A stretch of DNA of 33,827 bases, from contig JASJEI010000105.1 of assembly GCA_030064795.1 (NCBI GenBank), forward strand, positions 1 through 33,827, read 5' to 3'. Source of the DNA: Pleurocapsa sp. MO_226.B13. GTDB taxonomy: Bacteria; Cyanobacteriota; Cyanobacteriia; Cyanobacteriales; Xenococcaceae. Shown here piece after piece: positions 16,919 to 26,400 of the stretch; within the stretch, counting starts at the first letter, position 1; each line of letters starts with the position of its first letter. A program made the position numbers and the translations under genes. The notes under the pieces are model-generated. The model saw only the letters and a list, made by a program, of their open reading frames with translations. It did not search any database and had not been told where the DNA came from.

Positions 16919-17434
16919 TTACTTGCCTGTAATTTTTATTTGGTAGTCGTTATTAGAATTTTCCTGATAAGAACCTACCCAGATTTGGTAAACTCCTGGT
17001 TGCCATTGTCCCTCAATTACGGGGTTAGCACTATCTACATCATCATTACACCAAACACCACCTGCACCCCGAACTAAAATAGTAGTATCGGCCGAACTTT
17101 CTACTTCCAAACGCAGATAATCAAAAAAAGTATCTAATTTTAAAATATGATTGGGCTGACGACTGGCAAACCCATCGCAATAACCCGTGGGTGTATTTTC
17201 GGTTTGGGTAATTTCTTGTGCGGCGATCGCGCCACCGCTAACTCCTTGAATAGTTACAGGCTCACTAATAGCATCTCGACCGATCTTGATGCTATTAGAA
17301 TTATCTTGGGCGCGAACTAAACTGGTATTGAAATTTAAAATTATTCCTAATAATAATGCCCAGTGAGCTTGGGGAAAAATTAAATCATATTTGAATAGCG
17401 AGAAATCCACTGTTGTAATAGCAGCTTGTAGCAC
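16919..17434 (-). CDS. Secreted hypothetical protein
   Basis: This 171-residue protein carries an internal signal-like segment (AHWALLLGIILNFNTSLVRA, about residues 23-42) preceding QDNSNS. The mature C-terminal domain (LEVESSADTTILVRGAGGVW, then CNDDVDSANPVIEGQWQPGV and YQIWVGSY) resembles beta-sandwich domains of the bacterial pre-peptidase C-terminal type. It is predicted to be periplasmic or extracellular. The start is uncertain: GTG at 17434 leaves an over-long leader, and a later internal start closer to the hydrophobic segment is plausible. The heptamer arrays lie about 90-220 bp upstream of it. No function is known. Confidence 0.6.
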   Translation of the reverse strand: MLQAAITTVDFSLFKYDLIFPQAHWALLLGIILNFNTSLVRAQDNSNSIKIGRDAISEPVTIQGVSGGAIAAQEITQTENTPTGYCDGFASRQPNHILKLDTFFDYLRLEVESSADTTILVRGAGGVWCNDDVDSANPVIEGQWQPGVYQIWVGSYQENSNNDYQIKITGK

Positions 17435-17524
17435 TTAGTTTATTGTCTTACCTATAATTTGAATCATACATTTTTAGAGGACGCTGCTATTAGTTTGCTT
17501 GTTCCACTTTGCTTCTAGTCTTGG

Positions 17525-17611
17525 GTTCGGGGTTCGGAATTCGGAGTTCGGGGTTCGGAGTTCGGAATTCGGAGTTCGGAATTCGGAGTTCGGAGTTCGG
17601 AATTCGGAGTT
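17525..17611. repeat. Heptanucleotide tandem repeat array (TTCGGA type)
   Basis: Twelve consecutive 7-bp units of the forms GTTCGGA, ATTCGGA and GTTCGGG run from 17525 to 17608 and end in GTT. Such short tandemly repeated heptamers are characteristic of many cyanobacterial genomes. A reading frame crosses the array on both strands but this is an artefact of the repeat. Confidence 0.9.
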
Positions 17612-17620
17612 AATTGTATT

Positions 17621-17660
17621 TCCTTGCTCCTTGTTCCTTGCTCCTTGTTCCTTGCTCCTT
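17621..17660. repeat. Second heptamer tandem repeat (TCCTTGC/TCCTTGT)
   Basis: About 5.7 units alternating TCCTTGC and TCCTTGT. It ends 12 bp from the gltX stop codon and is only 9 bp from the other array, so the two arrays together occupy the whole 3' flank of gltX. Confidence 0.85.
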
Positions 17661-17672
17661 ACCCACATCTGG

Positions 17673-19202
17673 TTAGCCAGCAATTTTATCTAAAGTTTGT
17701 TGCAGGCGAGTTTTATCTGTGTCAATTTTGTTGAGTAATAACCACGTTTGAGTAAGATCGGGGCCGTGTAATTCTCCTGTTAGGCTAGCCCGAAGCGATC
17801 GCATTACCAAGCCTTTTTTGACTTTTTGGCTTTTGGTAACTTGCTTAATTAATGCCTTGATATCTTCTTCGATCATTTCAGCACTATTGATGCCTGCAAT
17901 TATTTCTGAGAGTATCGCAGTTACTCCTTCTTGCTGGAGTAATTCCATTGCCTCATCGCTATATTCAATCGAATCGGCGAAAAACGCTTCAATATCTCGA
18001 GCAATTGAAGTGTCTTTAATTACATTTTTTAAATTTTCTGCTGTGGATGTACCCAAACTTTCCAACATTGCAGAACGACTGATTACATCACTCAAGCGAG
18101 TTAAAGTAGATCCGATCAGAGAACTCAAACTTTCCAACCAAAGCCGATCCATTTTATCTACTTGATAACCAGCTTGTTGCCAGTAGGGAATTAAAAGATC
18201 GGTTAGCTGATCGGCGGGCATTTCATGAAGATATTGACTGTTAATCCAATCTAATTTGTCCCAGTCAAATTTTGCTCCAGCTTTATTGACTCTTTCTAGC
18301 TCGAATTCTTTGGCAGCTGCTTCGAGAGTAAAAATTTCTTTAGTGGAATCGGGAAAAGTCCAACCTAAGAGAGTCATATAGTTAACCAAAGCTTCGGATA
18401 AAAAGCCCATTTTGCGGAAATCATCAATGGAAGTTACCCCATCGCGTTTGGATAGTTTGCGTCCATCTTGATTGAGAATTAGGGGAGTATGGGCAAAGGT
18501 GGGTACTTCCGCACCCAAGGCTTCGTAAAGCAAAATTTGTTTGGCGGTATTAGCGATGTGGTCTTCTCCACGAATGACGTGAGAGATCTCCATATCGATA
18601 TCATCGACTACCACCGCCAGATTGTATAAAGCCTGTCCGTAGGGGCGATCGTCACTAGCTGCGCGGGCAATCACCATGTCGCCCCCCAAATCGCCTCCTT
18701 TCCAGGTAACAGTGCCTCGGATCGAATCTTGCCACTCAATAGTGCGATCGCTATCAATTTTAAAGCGAATTACGGGTTTGCGTCCCTCGGCTTCAAATGC
18801 CTGTTTTTCCTCTGCTGACAAATTGCGATGACGATTATCATAACCAGGAGCTTTGCCTTGGGCTTTTTGAGTTTCTCGTAACCGATCTAATTCTTCGGTA
18901 CTAGCATAACAAGCATATGCCAAACCTTTATCGATTAAAGTCTGTACTGCTGCTTGATATTTATCCAAACGTTGAGTTTGAAAAAATGGCCCTTCGTCCC
19001 AATTTAGACCCAACCATTCCAGTCCCGATTTAATATTCTCTGTATATTCAGGACGCGATCGCGCTTCATCGGTGTCTTCGATTCTTAAAATAAATGTCCC
19101 TTGGTGATGGCGGGCAAATAGCCAGTTAAACACTGCGGTACGTGCCGTCCCGATGTGTAAATTTCCCGTTGGTGAAGGAGCAATCCTAACTCTAACGCTC
19201 AC
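17673..19202 (-). CDS. gltX: Glutamyl-tRNA synthetase
   Basis: This 509-residue class I synthetase charges tRNA-Glu, feeding protein synthesis and, in cyanobacteria, tetrapyrrole formation via glutamyl-tRNA. Class I motifs are present: [18 protein letters not shown] (residues 6-23) and KLSKR (249-253). The family-specific RIEDTD (40-45), GEDHIANT (212-219) and [19 protein letters not shown] segments are intact. It is slightly longer than the usual 470-490 residues because of its C-terminal region. The start is GTG. It is the last gene before the heptamer arrays and has no co-directional partner nearby. Confidence 0.97.
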   Translation of the reverse strand: MSVRVRIAPSPTGNLHIGTARTAVFNWLFARHHQGTFILRIEDTDEARSRPEYTENIKSGLEWLGLNWDEGPFFQTQRLDKYQAAVQTLIDKGLAYACYASTEELDRLRETQKAQGKAPGYDNRHRNLSAEEKQAFEAEGRKPVIRFKIDSDRTIEWQDSIRGTVTWKGGDLGGDMVIARAASDDRPYGQALYNLAVVVDDIDMEISHVIRGEDHIANTAKQILLYEALGAEVPTFAHTPLILNQDGRKLSKRDGVTSIDDFRKMGFLSEALVNYMTLLGWTFPDSTKEIFTLEAAAKEFELERVNKAGAKFDWDKLDWINSQYLHEMPADQLTDLLIPYWQQAGYQVDKMDRLWLESLSSLIGSTLTRLSDVISRSAMLESLGTSTAENLKNVIKDTSIARDIEAFFADSIEYSDEAMELLQQEGVTAILSEIIAGINSAEMIEEDIKALIKQVTKSQKVKKGLVMRSLRASLTGELHGPDLTQTWLLLNKIDTDKTRLQQTLDKIAG

Positions 19203-19297
19203 AAACTACCTCTTAATTTCTTTGATTATTTTCTCTTGCAGTTCCTTATTGTAGCGAGATTATCGTGCATCTCTTCAGGAAATAAAAGGTAACGGTC

Positions 19298-19972
19298 TTA
19301 CTCTCGAACATCTAAACGATAACCCATACCATAAACTGTTTCTAACCAATCTTTTGCCCCAACTGCTTCGAGACGCTGACGCAATCTTCTCACTAAAGTC
19401 GTAACTGCATTACTTTCAGGTTCACTACCCCAACTCCAAAGAGCCTGTTCGATTTGGTCGCGGGATAATACCTGTTTGGGATGGCGCATTAAAAATTCCA
19501 TCAGTTGATATTCCCTGACAGACAATTGAATTTTCTGCTCGCCTCGTTCCAAACTTAAAGTAGTCAAATTTAGCTGTAGATTCCCTAATGTTAGGATATC
19601 TCCTCGCCACAAGGGCGATCGCCTTCCCATAGCTCTTACCCTAGCCAGCAACTCTAAAACATCGATCGGTTTGACAATGTAGTCATCTGCACCTGCATCC
19701 AAACCGTCAACTTTATCGGCAGTTGTATCTTTTGCCGTTAGCATTAATACTGGTGCAGCATTACCCAGATTGCGATATTGACGGCAAATTTCGACACCGC
19801 TAACTTTGGGTAACATCCAATCTAAAATTAAGAGGTCATAATCTTTTTCCTTAATCAACCACAATGCCGTTTCTCCATCTTCTACGGCATCAACTATATG
19901 ACCGACCTGAGATAATGCAGTTTGTAGCGGTTCTAATTGGGCTTTATCGTCCTCGACTAAAAGAATGAGCAT
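19298..19972 (-). CDS. OmpR-family response regulator (RppA/NrsR-like)
   Basis: This 224-residue two-domain regulator has a receiver domain with the acidic pocket (VEDD, residues 6-9), phospho-acceptor Asp51 in LLILDWMLP, LTAKD around 79-83 and the VKP lysine near residue 100. The C-terminal winged helix (LQLNLTTLSLERGEQKIQLS, then SREQ-like recognition region and VTTLVRRLRQRLE) binds DNA. The DWMLP motif and lengths resemble RppA/NrsR of cyanobacteria, which control photosynthesis or metal efflux genes. No histidine kinase gene is next to it, so its partner is elsewhere. It is divergent from the small membrane protein at 20024 with a 51-bp spacer. Confidence 0.9.
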   Translation of the reverse strand: MLILLVEDDKAQLEPLQTALSQVGHIVDAVEDGETALWLIKEKDYDLLILDWMLPKVSGVEICRQYRNLGNAAPVLMLTAKDTTADKVDGLDAGADDYIVKPIDVLELLARVRAMGRRSPLWRGDILTLGNLQLNLTTLSLERGEQKIQLSVREYQLMEFLMRHPKQVLSRDQIEQALWSWGSEPESNAVTTLVRRLRQRLEAVGAKDWLETVYGMGYRLDVRE

Positions 19973-20023
19973 GACACTAAGATTATTTTTGTTTTTATCT
20001 TAATGATTCCAGGGAAATGAACA

Positions 20024-20407
20024 ATGACCAATAATAAATGGTGGCAATTTTTACGTTTTTTGGGATTGGAGTTTTGGCTACCTTTACCCTTGTTGGGATT
20101 AGCTTTTTGGATAGCTAGTGGATTGTTGACCGAGCGGACTTTAAACCAGAGCGATCGCCCTGTAGAATCTTTTGAAATTGCCCCAAATCGAGCCGAACCA
20201 GCTAGTACCATCCTTTCGATTAAAGTTACGGTCGATCGCCAGCAAAATCTTTCCAGGGTCAAACTCAAACAAGCAACCCAAGTTTATCAAAAGCAGGAAT
20301 TTGAACTAGCCACTACAGAATTAAAACAAATAGAAACAGCAATTAGTCAAAAGCTTGGTTTATCTCCAGAAAAGGTTAGACCGTTATTGCGCTATCAAGT
20401 TAAATAA
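20024..20407 (+). CDS. Small membrane-anchored hypothetical protein
   Basis: This 127-residue protein has one N-terminal membrane helix (LEFWLPLPLLGLAFWIASGL, residues about 15-34), a linker, and a soluble C-terminal domain with helices (QATQVYQKQEFELATTELKQ then IETAISQKLGLSPEKVR). An AGGGAA ribosome binding site is placed 8 bases before the ATG. It is divergent from the response regulator gene with a 51-bp spacer, so the two promoters must overlap and co-regulation is possible. I do not recognise a family with known function. Confidence 0.6.
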   Translation: MTNNKWWQFLRFLGLEFWLPLPLLGLAFWIASGLLTERTLNQSDRPVESFEIAPNRAEPASTILSIKVTVDRQQNLSRVKLKQATQVYQKQEFELATTELKQIETAISQKLGLSPEKVRPLLRYQVK

Positions 20408-20856
20408 ATGCTCGACTGCTGACTTCTAGCAGATTCATCACTTTAATCATAGAAAAATCTACTCAGCAACTCGACTAAGGTGAGAAAGCTTTTATGTCTT
20501 TAGCTGAGGGTTAATTCAAGACGTTTTTCAGATGTTTAGCTTCCCCCGAATCCCTAAGATTGAGACAGTTTTCCAGAGCCAAGCTAAGATCGATGATTTC
20601 ATTCACAACAGACACGAGCAAATACCAGAACAAATACCTGAATTTTTCCTCTGGTGTTATGGACAATCTTACAACACAATTTTAGTCAAGTTTTGAGTTT
20701 AAAAATAGCTAATTTCATTCGAGAAGAACCTCTACCATAAAAAAACCATGTTTAAAACCAAGTTTTATGACCAAAATAAACTCTCTCCCTGAATTAAATA
20801 CCAAAGACTCGATAGTTTAATCTCACCAATAATCAATCGTCTATGGATAAAAGCCA
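20408..20856. other. Long intergenic region upstream of the kinase-receptor gene
   Basis: No gene, tRNA or clear hairpin was recognised in these 449 bp. They include A/T-rich runs, and the 3' part must hold the promoter of the large kinase gene. A short RNA gene cannot be excluded by eye. Confidence 0.45.
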
Positions 20857-23268
20857 ATGGGAGACATAGAAAAACTGATAGCCATGAAAACGTTACTAAA
20901 TTCGGGGGATGTTCTGCAATCGCGCTATCGCATATTACATCAGTTGGGTCACGGAGGATTTAGCCGTACCTACTTAGCAGAAGACATCAATCGTTTTAAC
21001 GAACGCTGTGTTCTTAAGGAATTTGCACCTCAACTGAGAGACACATTTACCCTCAGAAAAGGGCAAGAGTTATTTGAGCGAGAAGCAGGAGTCCTCTATC
21101 GCTTGCAGCATCCGCAAATCCCCAAATTTCGCGAGTTATTTCGCTATAAACAAGAAAATAATGCGGGCTTATTGTTGGTACAAGACTACATCGAGGGTCA
21201 AAATTACCATGAGCTTGGCAATCAACGTTCGCAACAACAAACAAGATTTAGCGAAGCTGAGATCGCTCGGTTACTGATGCAAATTTTGCCTGTATTAGAG
21301 TATATTCACTCCAGGGGGGTAATCCACCGCGATATTTCTCCCGAAAACTTAGTTTTACGCAGTGCAGATCGATTACCAACACTGATTGACTTTGGCTGTA
21401 TTAAGCAGGTAGAACAAAAAACTCAATCTCAATTAATCGATCTGACTACTGATTCTCCTAATTCCCAAGTTTTATTTTCAGCAGGAACAGTCATCGGTAA
21501 AATTGGCTATGCTCCACCAGAGCAAATAGATTATGGAACTGTATGGGCTCACAGCGATCTGTACGCTTTAGCTGCCACAGCAGTAGTGCTACTGACGGGT
21601 AAACAACCCCGACAATTAATTAACCCGAATGGTTATTACTGGAATTGGCAGGAGGAAGTAACTCTCAGTCCTAAGTTGGAATGGATTTTGACTACCATGC
21701 TTTCTCCCAATCCTAGCGATCGCTTTAGTACTTCTTCAGAGGTCAGAAAAATACTTCAAGATGTCCCAGCGATCGCTTTGAACACACCACAGATTATAAC
21801 TGCTAACCATGTCAATCGGTCTTTATTACCAACTAGAAATACCATGATGGAATTTACACGGGATTTGACATCCAAAAGGAGGTTTTATAGCTCTTTGAGC
21901 GCAGTCTTAATTTTAGGGGGACTCTTATGTTTAAAGGTGCAACAAGATTTAACTCTTGTCGATCCTGCTGTTTTTAGTTCTAATCTTTCTGCGAAGGTAG
22001 ATACCGAATTAAAAGGGCGATTTAGTCAGGGAGAAAAGATCTTGATTCCTCAAACAACTACGCCAGAGAAGAAAATGGCCGTAGCTGCCTTTGCCCAAGA
22101 TAATTATAACCACGCTGTATCTTTGTTCTCTACATCTTTAAAAACTCTGGTTAACGATCCTGAAGCTCTAATTTATCTCAACAATGCCCGCATCGGCAAA
22201 GAAAAATCTTATAGCATTGCGGTTTCAGTTCCGATCGGTTCGGATGTCAATGCAGCCCAAGAAATTCTGCGGGGTGTGGCTCAAGCTCAAGAGCAGATCA
22301 ATCAAGCAGGAGGTATCGATCGCATTCCGCTCAAAGTCCAAATTATCAACGATGATAACGATCCAGAAATAGCCAAACAGGTAGCCCAGACTTTAAGCCA
22401 AGATCGAGAGATTCTAGGAGTAGTCGGTCATTATGCTAGCGATGTAACTTTAGCTACCGCCGAGATCTATCAAGAGGGAGAACTGGTAACAATTTCACCG
22501 ATTAGCACCTCAGTCAAACTATCTAATCTCAGTCCCTATTTATTTCGGACTGTTCCCAGTGATTATGTTGCAGGCAGAAGTTTAGCAAAATATATGCTCG
22601 AAAATCTCCAGCAAAAAAATGTGGCGGTTTTTTATAATTCTCAAAGCAACTATAGCGAGTCTCTTAAATCGGAGTTTATGGCTGCGGTTGCTCTTGGTGG
22701 AGGAAGAGTAGTTCATACCTTTGACTTGTCCGATCCTAACTTCAGTGCTGCTAATAGCTTTCAACAAGCAGTCGCTGGAGGGGCAGAAGTAATCATGCTA
22801 GCAGCTAATACAGGTACGCTAGATAAAGCGTTACAGGTGGTTGAGGTCAATCATCAACGACTCAGTTTATTGGCTGGAGACGACGTTTATACCCCCAAAA
22901 CTTTACAAGTTGTTGGAGAATCAGCCCAGGATATGGTCTTGGCAATTCCCTGGCATAGCAAAAATAATCCCAATACGGAGTTTGTCCACAACGCCGATCG
23001 ACTCTGGGGAGGAGAAGTCAACTGGCGTACGGCAATGGCTTATGATGCTGCCCAAGCTTTGATTAACGCGATCGCCCTTAATCCCAACCCGACTCGGATC
23101 GCCATCCAAAAGACACTTGCCGGTCCTAACTTTTCTACTGCTGGTGCAAATGGTCAGGTACACTTTCTCCCTTCAGGCGATCGCTTAAAATCAATCGAGC
23201 TAGTTAAAGTTCAGTCTGGCAAGGGTAATTTTAACTATAAATTTACTCCCATTGCTGACGGCAGTTAA
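20857..23268 (+). CDS. Transmembrane Ser/Thr protein kinase fused to a periplasmic receptor-type domain
   Basis: This 803-residue protein has three parts. Residues 24-300 are a complete Hanks-type kinase: glycine loop GHGGFSRTY (31-39), Lys54, Glu76, HRDISPEN (157-164), IDFG (177-180) and APPEQ (219-223). A single membrane helix lies at about 343-360. Residues about 452-800 match periplasmic receptors of branched-chain amino acid type: IAVSVPIGSDVNAAQEILRG, INQAGGIDRIPLKVQIINDD, GVVGHYASDVTLATAEIYQE, and SPISTS. A short TPR-like piece (405-445) links them. This suggests an external small ligand controlling cytosolic phosphorylation; the ligand is unknown. The start could be the ATG at 20884 (MKTLLNSGDVLQSRY), which fits related kinases better. 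The neighbouring amidotransferase-like gene follows after 158 bp. Confidence 0.88.
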   Translation: MGDIEKLIAMKTLLNSGDVLQSRYRILHQLGHGGFSRTYLAEDINRFNERCVLKEFAPQLRDTFTLRKGQELFEREAGVLYRLQHPQIPKFRELFRYKQENNAGLLLVQDYIEGQNYHELGNQRSQQQTRFSEAEIARLLMQILPVLEYIHSRGVIHRDISPENLVLRSADRLPTLIDFGCIKQVEQKTQSQLIDLTTDSPNSQVLFSAGTVIGKIGYAPPEQIDYGTVWAHSDLYALAATAVVLLTGKQPRQLINPNGYYWNWQEEVTLSPKLEWILTTMLSPNPSDRFSTSSEVRKILQDVPAIALNTPQIITANHVNRSLLPTRNTMMEFTRDLTSKRRFYSSLSAVLILGGLLCLKVQQDLTLVDPAVFSSNLSAKVDTELKGRFSQGEKILIPQTTTPEKKMAVAAFAQDNYNHAVSLFSTSLKTLVNDPEALIYLNNARIGKEKSYSIAVSVPIGSDVNAAQEILRGVAQAQEQINQAGGIDRIPLKVQIINDDNDPEIAKQVAQTLSQDREILGVVGHYASDVTLATAEIYQEGELVTISPISTSVKLSNLSPYLFRTVPSDYVAGRSLAKYMLENLQQKNVAVFYNSQSNYSESLKSEFMAAVALGGGRVVHTFDLSDPNFSAANSFQQAVAGGAEVIMLAANTGTLDKALQVVEVNHQRLSLLAGDDVYTPKTLQVVGESAQDMVLAIPWHSKNNPNTEFVHNADRLWGGEVNWRTAMAYDAAQALINAIALNPNPTRIAIQKTLAGPNFSTAGANGQVHFLPSGDRLKSIELVKVQSGKGNFNYKFTPIADGS

Positions 23269-23302
23269 GCGAAAAACCGTCGTGTTGAATTTTTCTTTCA
23301 TA

Positions 23303-23324
23303 GCAGCAATTCTAAGATTGCTGC
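23303..23324 (+). terminator. Hairpin after the kinase-receptor gene
   Basis: GCAGCAAT (23303-23310) and ATTGCTGC (23317-23324) form a perfect 8-bp stem with a 6-nt loop. The downstream sequence is not T rich, but an upstream T run (TTTTTCTTT) would serve the other strand. It sits between the kinase gene and the next gene on the same strand, so it may only attenuate. Confidence 0.4.
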
Positions 23325-23426
23325 GTAGTTGGCGTTCGCGCCGATTTAGTTATCAAGAGCAACCAAAGGATTTTTGGCTGTAAATCGGTCAAGAGGAACG
23401 ATATTATTTAGCTTCAGAAAAAACAT

Positions 23427-26400
23427 ATGTACAAATCAACTTGGTCATCAATCTTGCCCAATCTAATTCCAGAAGCGATCGCTCTTTTTTGCGTCGCTCC
23501 AGATTTAGAAACGGGAACCTTAGCGGATATTTGTTTATCGTGGTTGATTTACTCGATAATACTGAGGTTTATTGGGAATAGCGCGATTATAGTTCACGGT
23601 TTGGGACATAGCATCGCGATCGCCTTAGCCGATAAGCAACCATCCGCGCTTAATTTGACTAATATTCTCGAACATCGAAGCCTTAAAGCAGTCTTAAAGT
23701 CACTGTTGCCTTTCAATCGCATATTTATCCCCATATTTACCCCCAGTCAGCTTTATCTAGAAGTGGGAAATCCTAGCCAAATAAGAATAAAAGCTCTTGG
23801 CGGTATCCTGTTTAACTTGTTAGCGATTATTTTCTTGAGCTTATATTCTCATAACCTATTTACCCAAGCCTCGATCGCTGCCAATTTACTATTAGCAATA
23901 TCTTCTCTTTCAGATCTCGGTGCGTTATTTACGGGAGTGGCAGATTGCTTTTATTGTGGGAATTTTGGTTTGCTCGCTCAACGCCAACTCGATGATGATG
24001 ACGAGCTTCTACCAGCTAGAATGCTCGATCTAGCCTTGCAAATGGGACAAGAGACCGAAATTCGAGGCGAACAAGCTGGAGGAGGACTGGTTTTAGGACG
24101 CGATCGAGATCGCACTGTCTTTGTGGGTAAAAAAGTAGTCAATAAAAAAAGAAGCAATCTCACTAAGTCTCTAGAAGCAGCCTTTGCACCCCTACGTCAA
24201 CGAGCGATCGCCTCTGGCATCAAACCCCTAGACTCATTAACTATGGGAGTGTGGCATTATCGCTATGCTACTAGTGGTACTGCCCCCTCAGAATTAGAAA
24301 CCCATTGGCATGAATGGATGAGGGCAAGAGAAGAAAAGGTTTGGCAGTTTAGTAACGGCAAATGGAATTGTGAAACTAAAAACGTCAACCATCGCATTAC
24401 TCACAACGGCGATTTTGACAGTTGGAGAATATTTGGCAAGGAGATCGATTTTATTAGCTTAGGCTTATGGTTGGAGCGGGTTTTACATACTCCTAACGCC
24501 ACTAAAGGAGATTCCCCAAAAATTGCGGGGCTGATGGATTTACTTGTTACTCAAGGAATGTGGTATCCCTCGGTAAGACTGGCTTATCAACAGGCGATCG
24601 CCACTTCGATCGAGTCAGCCTTCGACGGAGAAGAACCTGGTGCGGATGCTCCCAATACCGCCCCCAGTGAGGCAGATTTAAATGCTTGGGCAGAAATCTG
24701 CGATCGTATTTTTACTTTAGAAATTTTCTTTTTAAAGCAGTTTAATTCTGCTCAAATCGCTCCCTCATCTCTAAAATCTTCCACTCGTCTCCAACAAAAT
24801 CTCTTACAAGCATTTAATAAAGACAGTTCGATCGCGAAGTGGACTAAGGCACAAAAAATAGCTTTGATCCAATTTACTTTAAAAGCCTTTTTCGATAACG
24901 ATTTATATCGGGCAACCCAGATATTTCTCTCCAAGGCACGAGGTAGCTTTGGCTTAGTCACGGTTTCTACCCTAGAAGCCGAACAATTAGTTCTCAGTGC
25001 CAAAGGACAACCGATAACTATTGGGATGAACCGAGAGCAAGGATATACAATCTATGCTTCCGAACCCGCAGCCATAGATCGAGTTTTATTAGGAAATCCC
25101 CAATCTTTTCGTCTGGATTTAGATCGACAAGGAGAAATTGCCAAAGTCACTACTAGAAATATTACTGTCTACTGCCTAAATCAAAAAAGAGAATTACTGC
25201 CTAAAGAATTAAACAGTCGCTGGATCTCGCTGCAAAATCATCCTTACTTGCCCTACATTCAATTTTCTGAAACTAATCATAGCGATCCGATCGCAAGAGA
25301 TATTGACTCAATTCCTCTGGTACTCAATAAAATTAAAACCTCCTGGCAAGATCCAACTTCCCTTAATCGTCAAAGTGCCGATTATTTAGTCGCTCTCTTG
25401 ACTGAAAAAGTTCAACGCTTTGACAGAAGACAACGACTAATGTTTCATGCGGGATTAGTCAGTCAGATTAGGCAAATGTCAGCGGTAGATCTTTTGATTA
25501 CAGGAGAAGAAAACAGTCTTTGGTTAGGAGAAAGATTTGCCCAGGATTTAAAAACTGTCTTTCCTTTTTTAAATATTGTTACCCTCTCGGCTAATGAGGT
25601 GTTGCAACAACTAGAGCAAGATTTTAGCCAATTACATTTAAATAAAGACTCCCTCGTCTTAGCAATTACTCAATCTGGTCAAACCTTTTCCACGGTGCAG
25701 GTAATCAATGCCTGCGATCGCTTATCCAGTCAAGGAATTATTGGCGAACTGTTTATCCTCACGGGGGAGTTGAGTAGTTTTATCGATTCTGTTCTGGGTA
25801 ATGGGGGACTGACGACAATTGTCTCGCCTTCTTCTTCCCCCAATGACTACCAGATCGAAAACCAGCGAATTTTTGTCAACGGTAGTGGGCGCAGAACAGC
25901 CGAATCTGGAACTGTTACCGTTGCTGCTGCCCATCAAACTTTGACCGAACTTTTGTTCTATCTCGCCAAGCAGATGAGGAAAAATTTTCCCCGTTCCCAT
26001 CCCTTTGGCATGACTTTAACTCATGAAAGCTTGATGGTTTTGGCAATGATGAAGGAAGATTTTCTGGAGAAAAATCTGACTCAGATTATGGGAACTGATG
26101 ACCACGGTCAACCAGTCAAGTCTGAAATTAAGAAAAAACTAGTTCGAGGCGGTCGGTATTGGGGAAATCATATCACCGAAACCCCTTTAGCCTGGGCAAT
26201 TCACGCTTTATATATTTTAATATCCGTGGGTTGGGCAATTCCTTTTGGTCATACTCTACCCTTAGTTAAAACTTTATCGGGGTTAATTTTGGCTCATTTG
26301 CCATCAGGTTTAGCAGAATTATTTGCACAGTTTGTCACGATCGCCGATATAGGGGTCTATATTTTCGGTGTCTGGCTGTGGACATTATTAATTCGTTGGG

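Noticed and set aside
17474..17693. Open reading frames on both strands through the heptamer array
   Set aside because: They consist of translated repeat units (EFRTPNSEFRTPN on one strand, RNSEFGVRSSEF on the other); length 7 is not a multiple of three but contains no stop, so open frames appear by chance.
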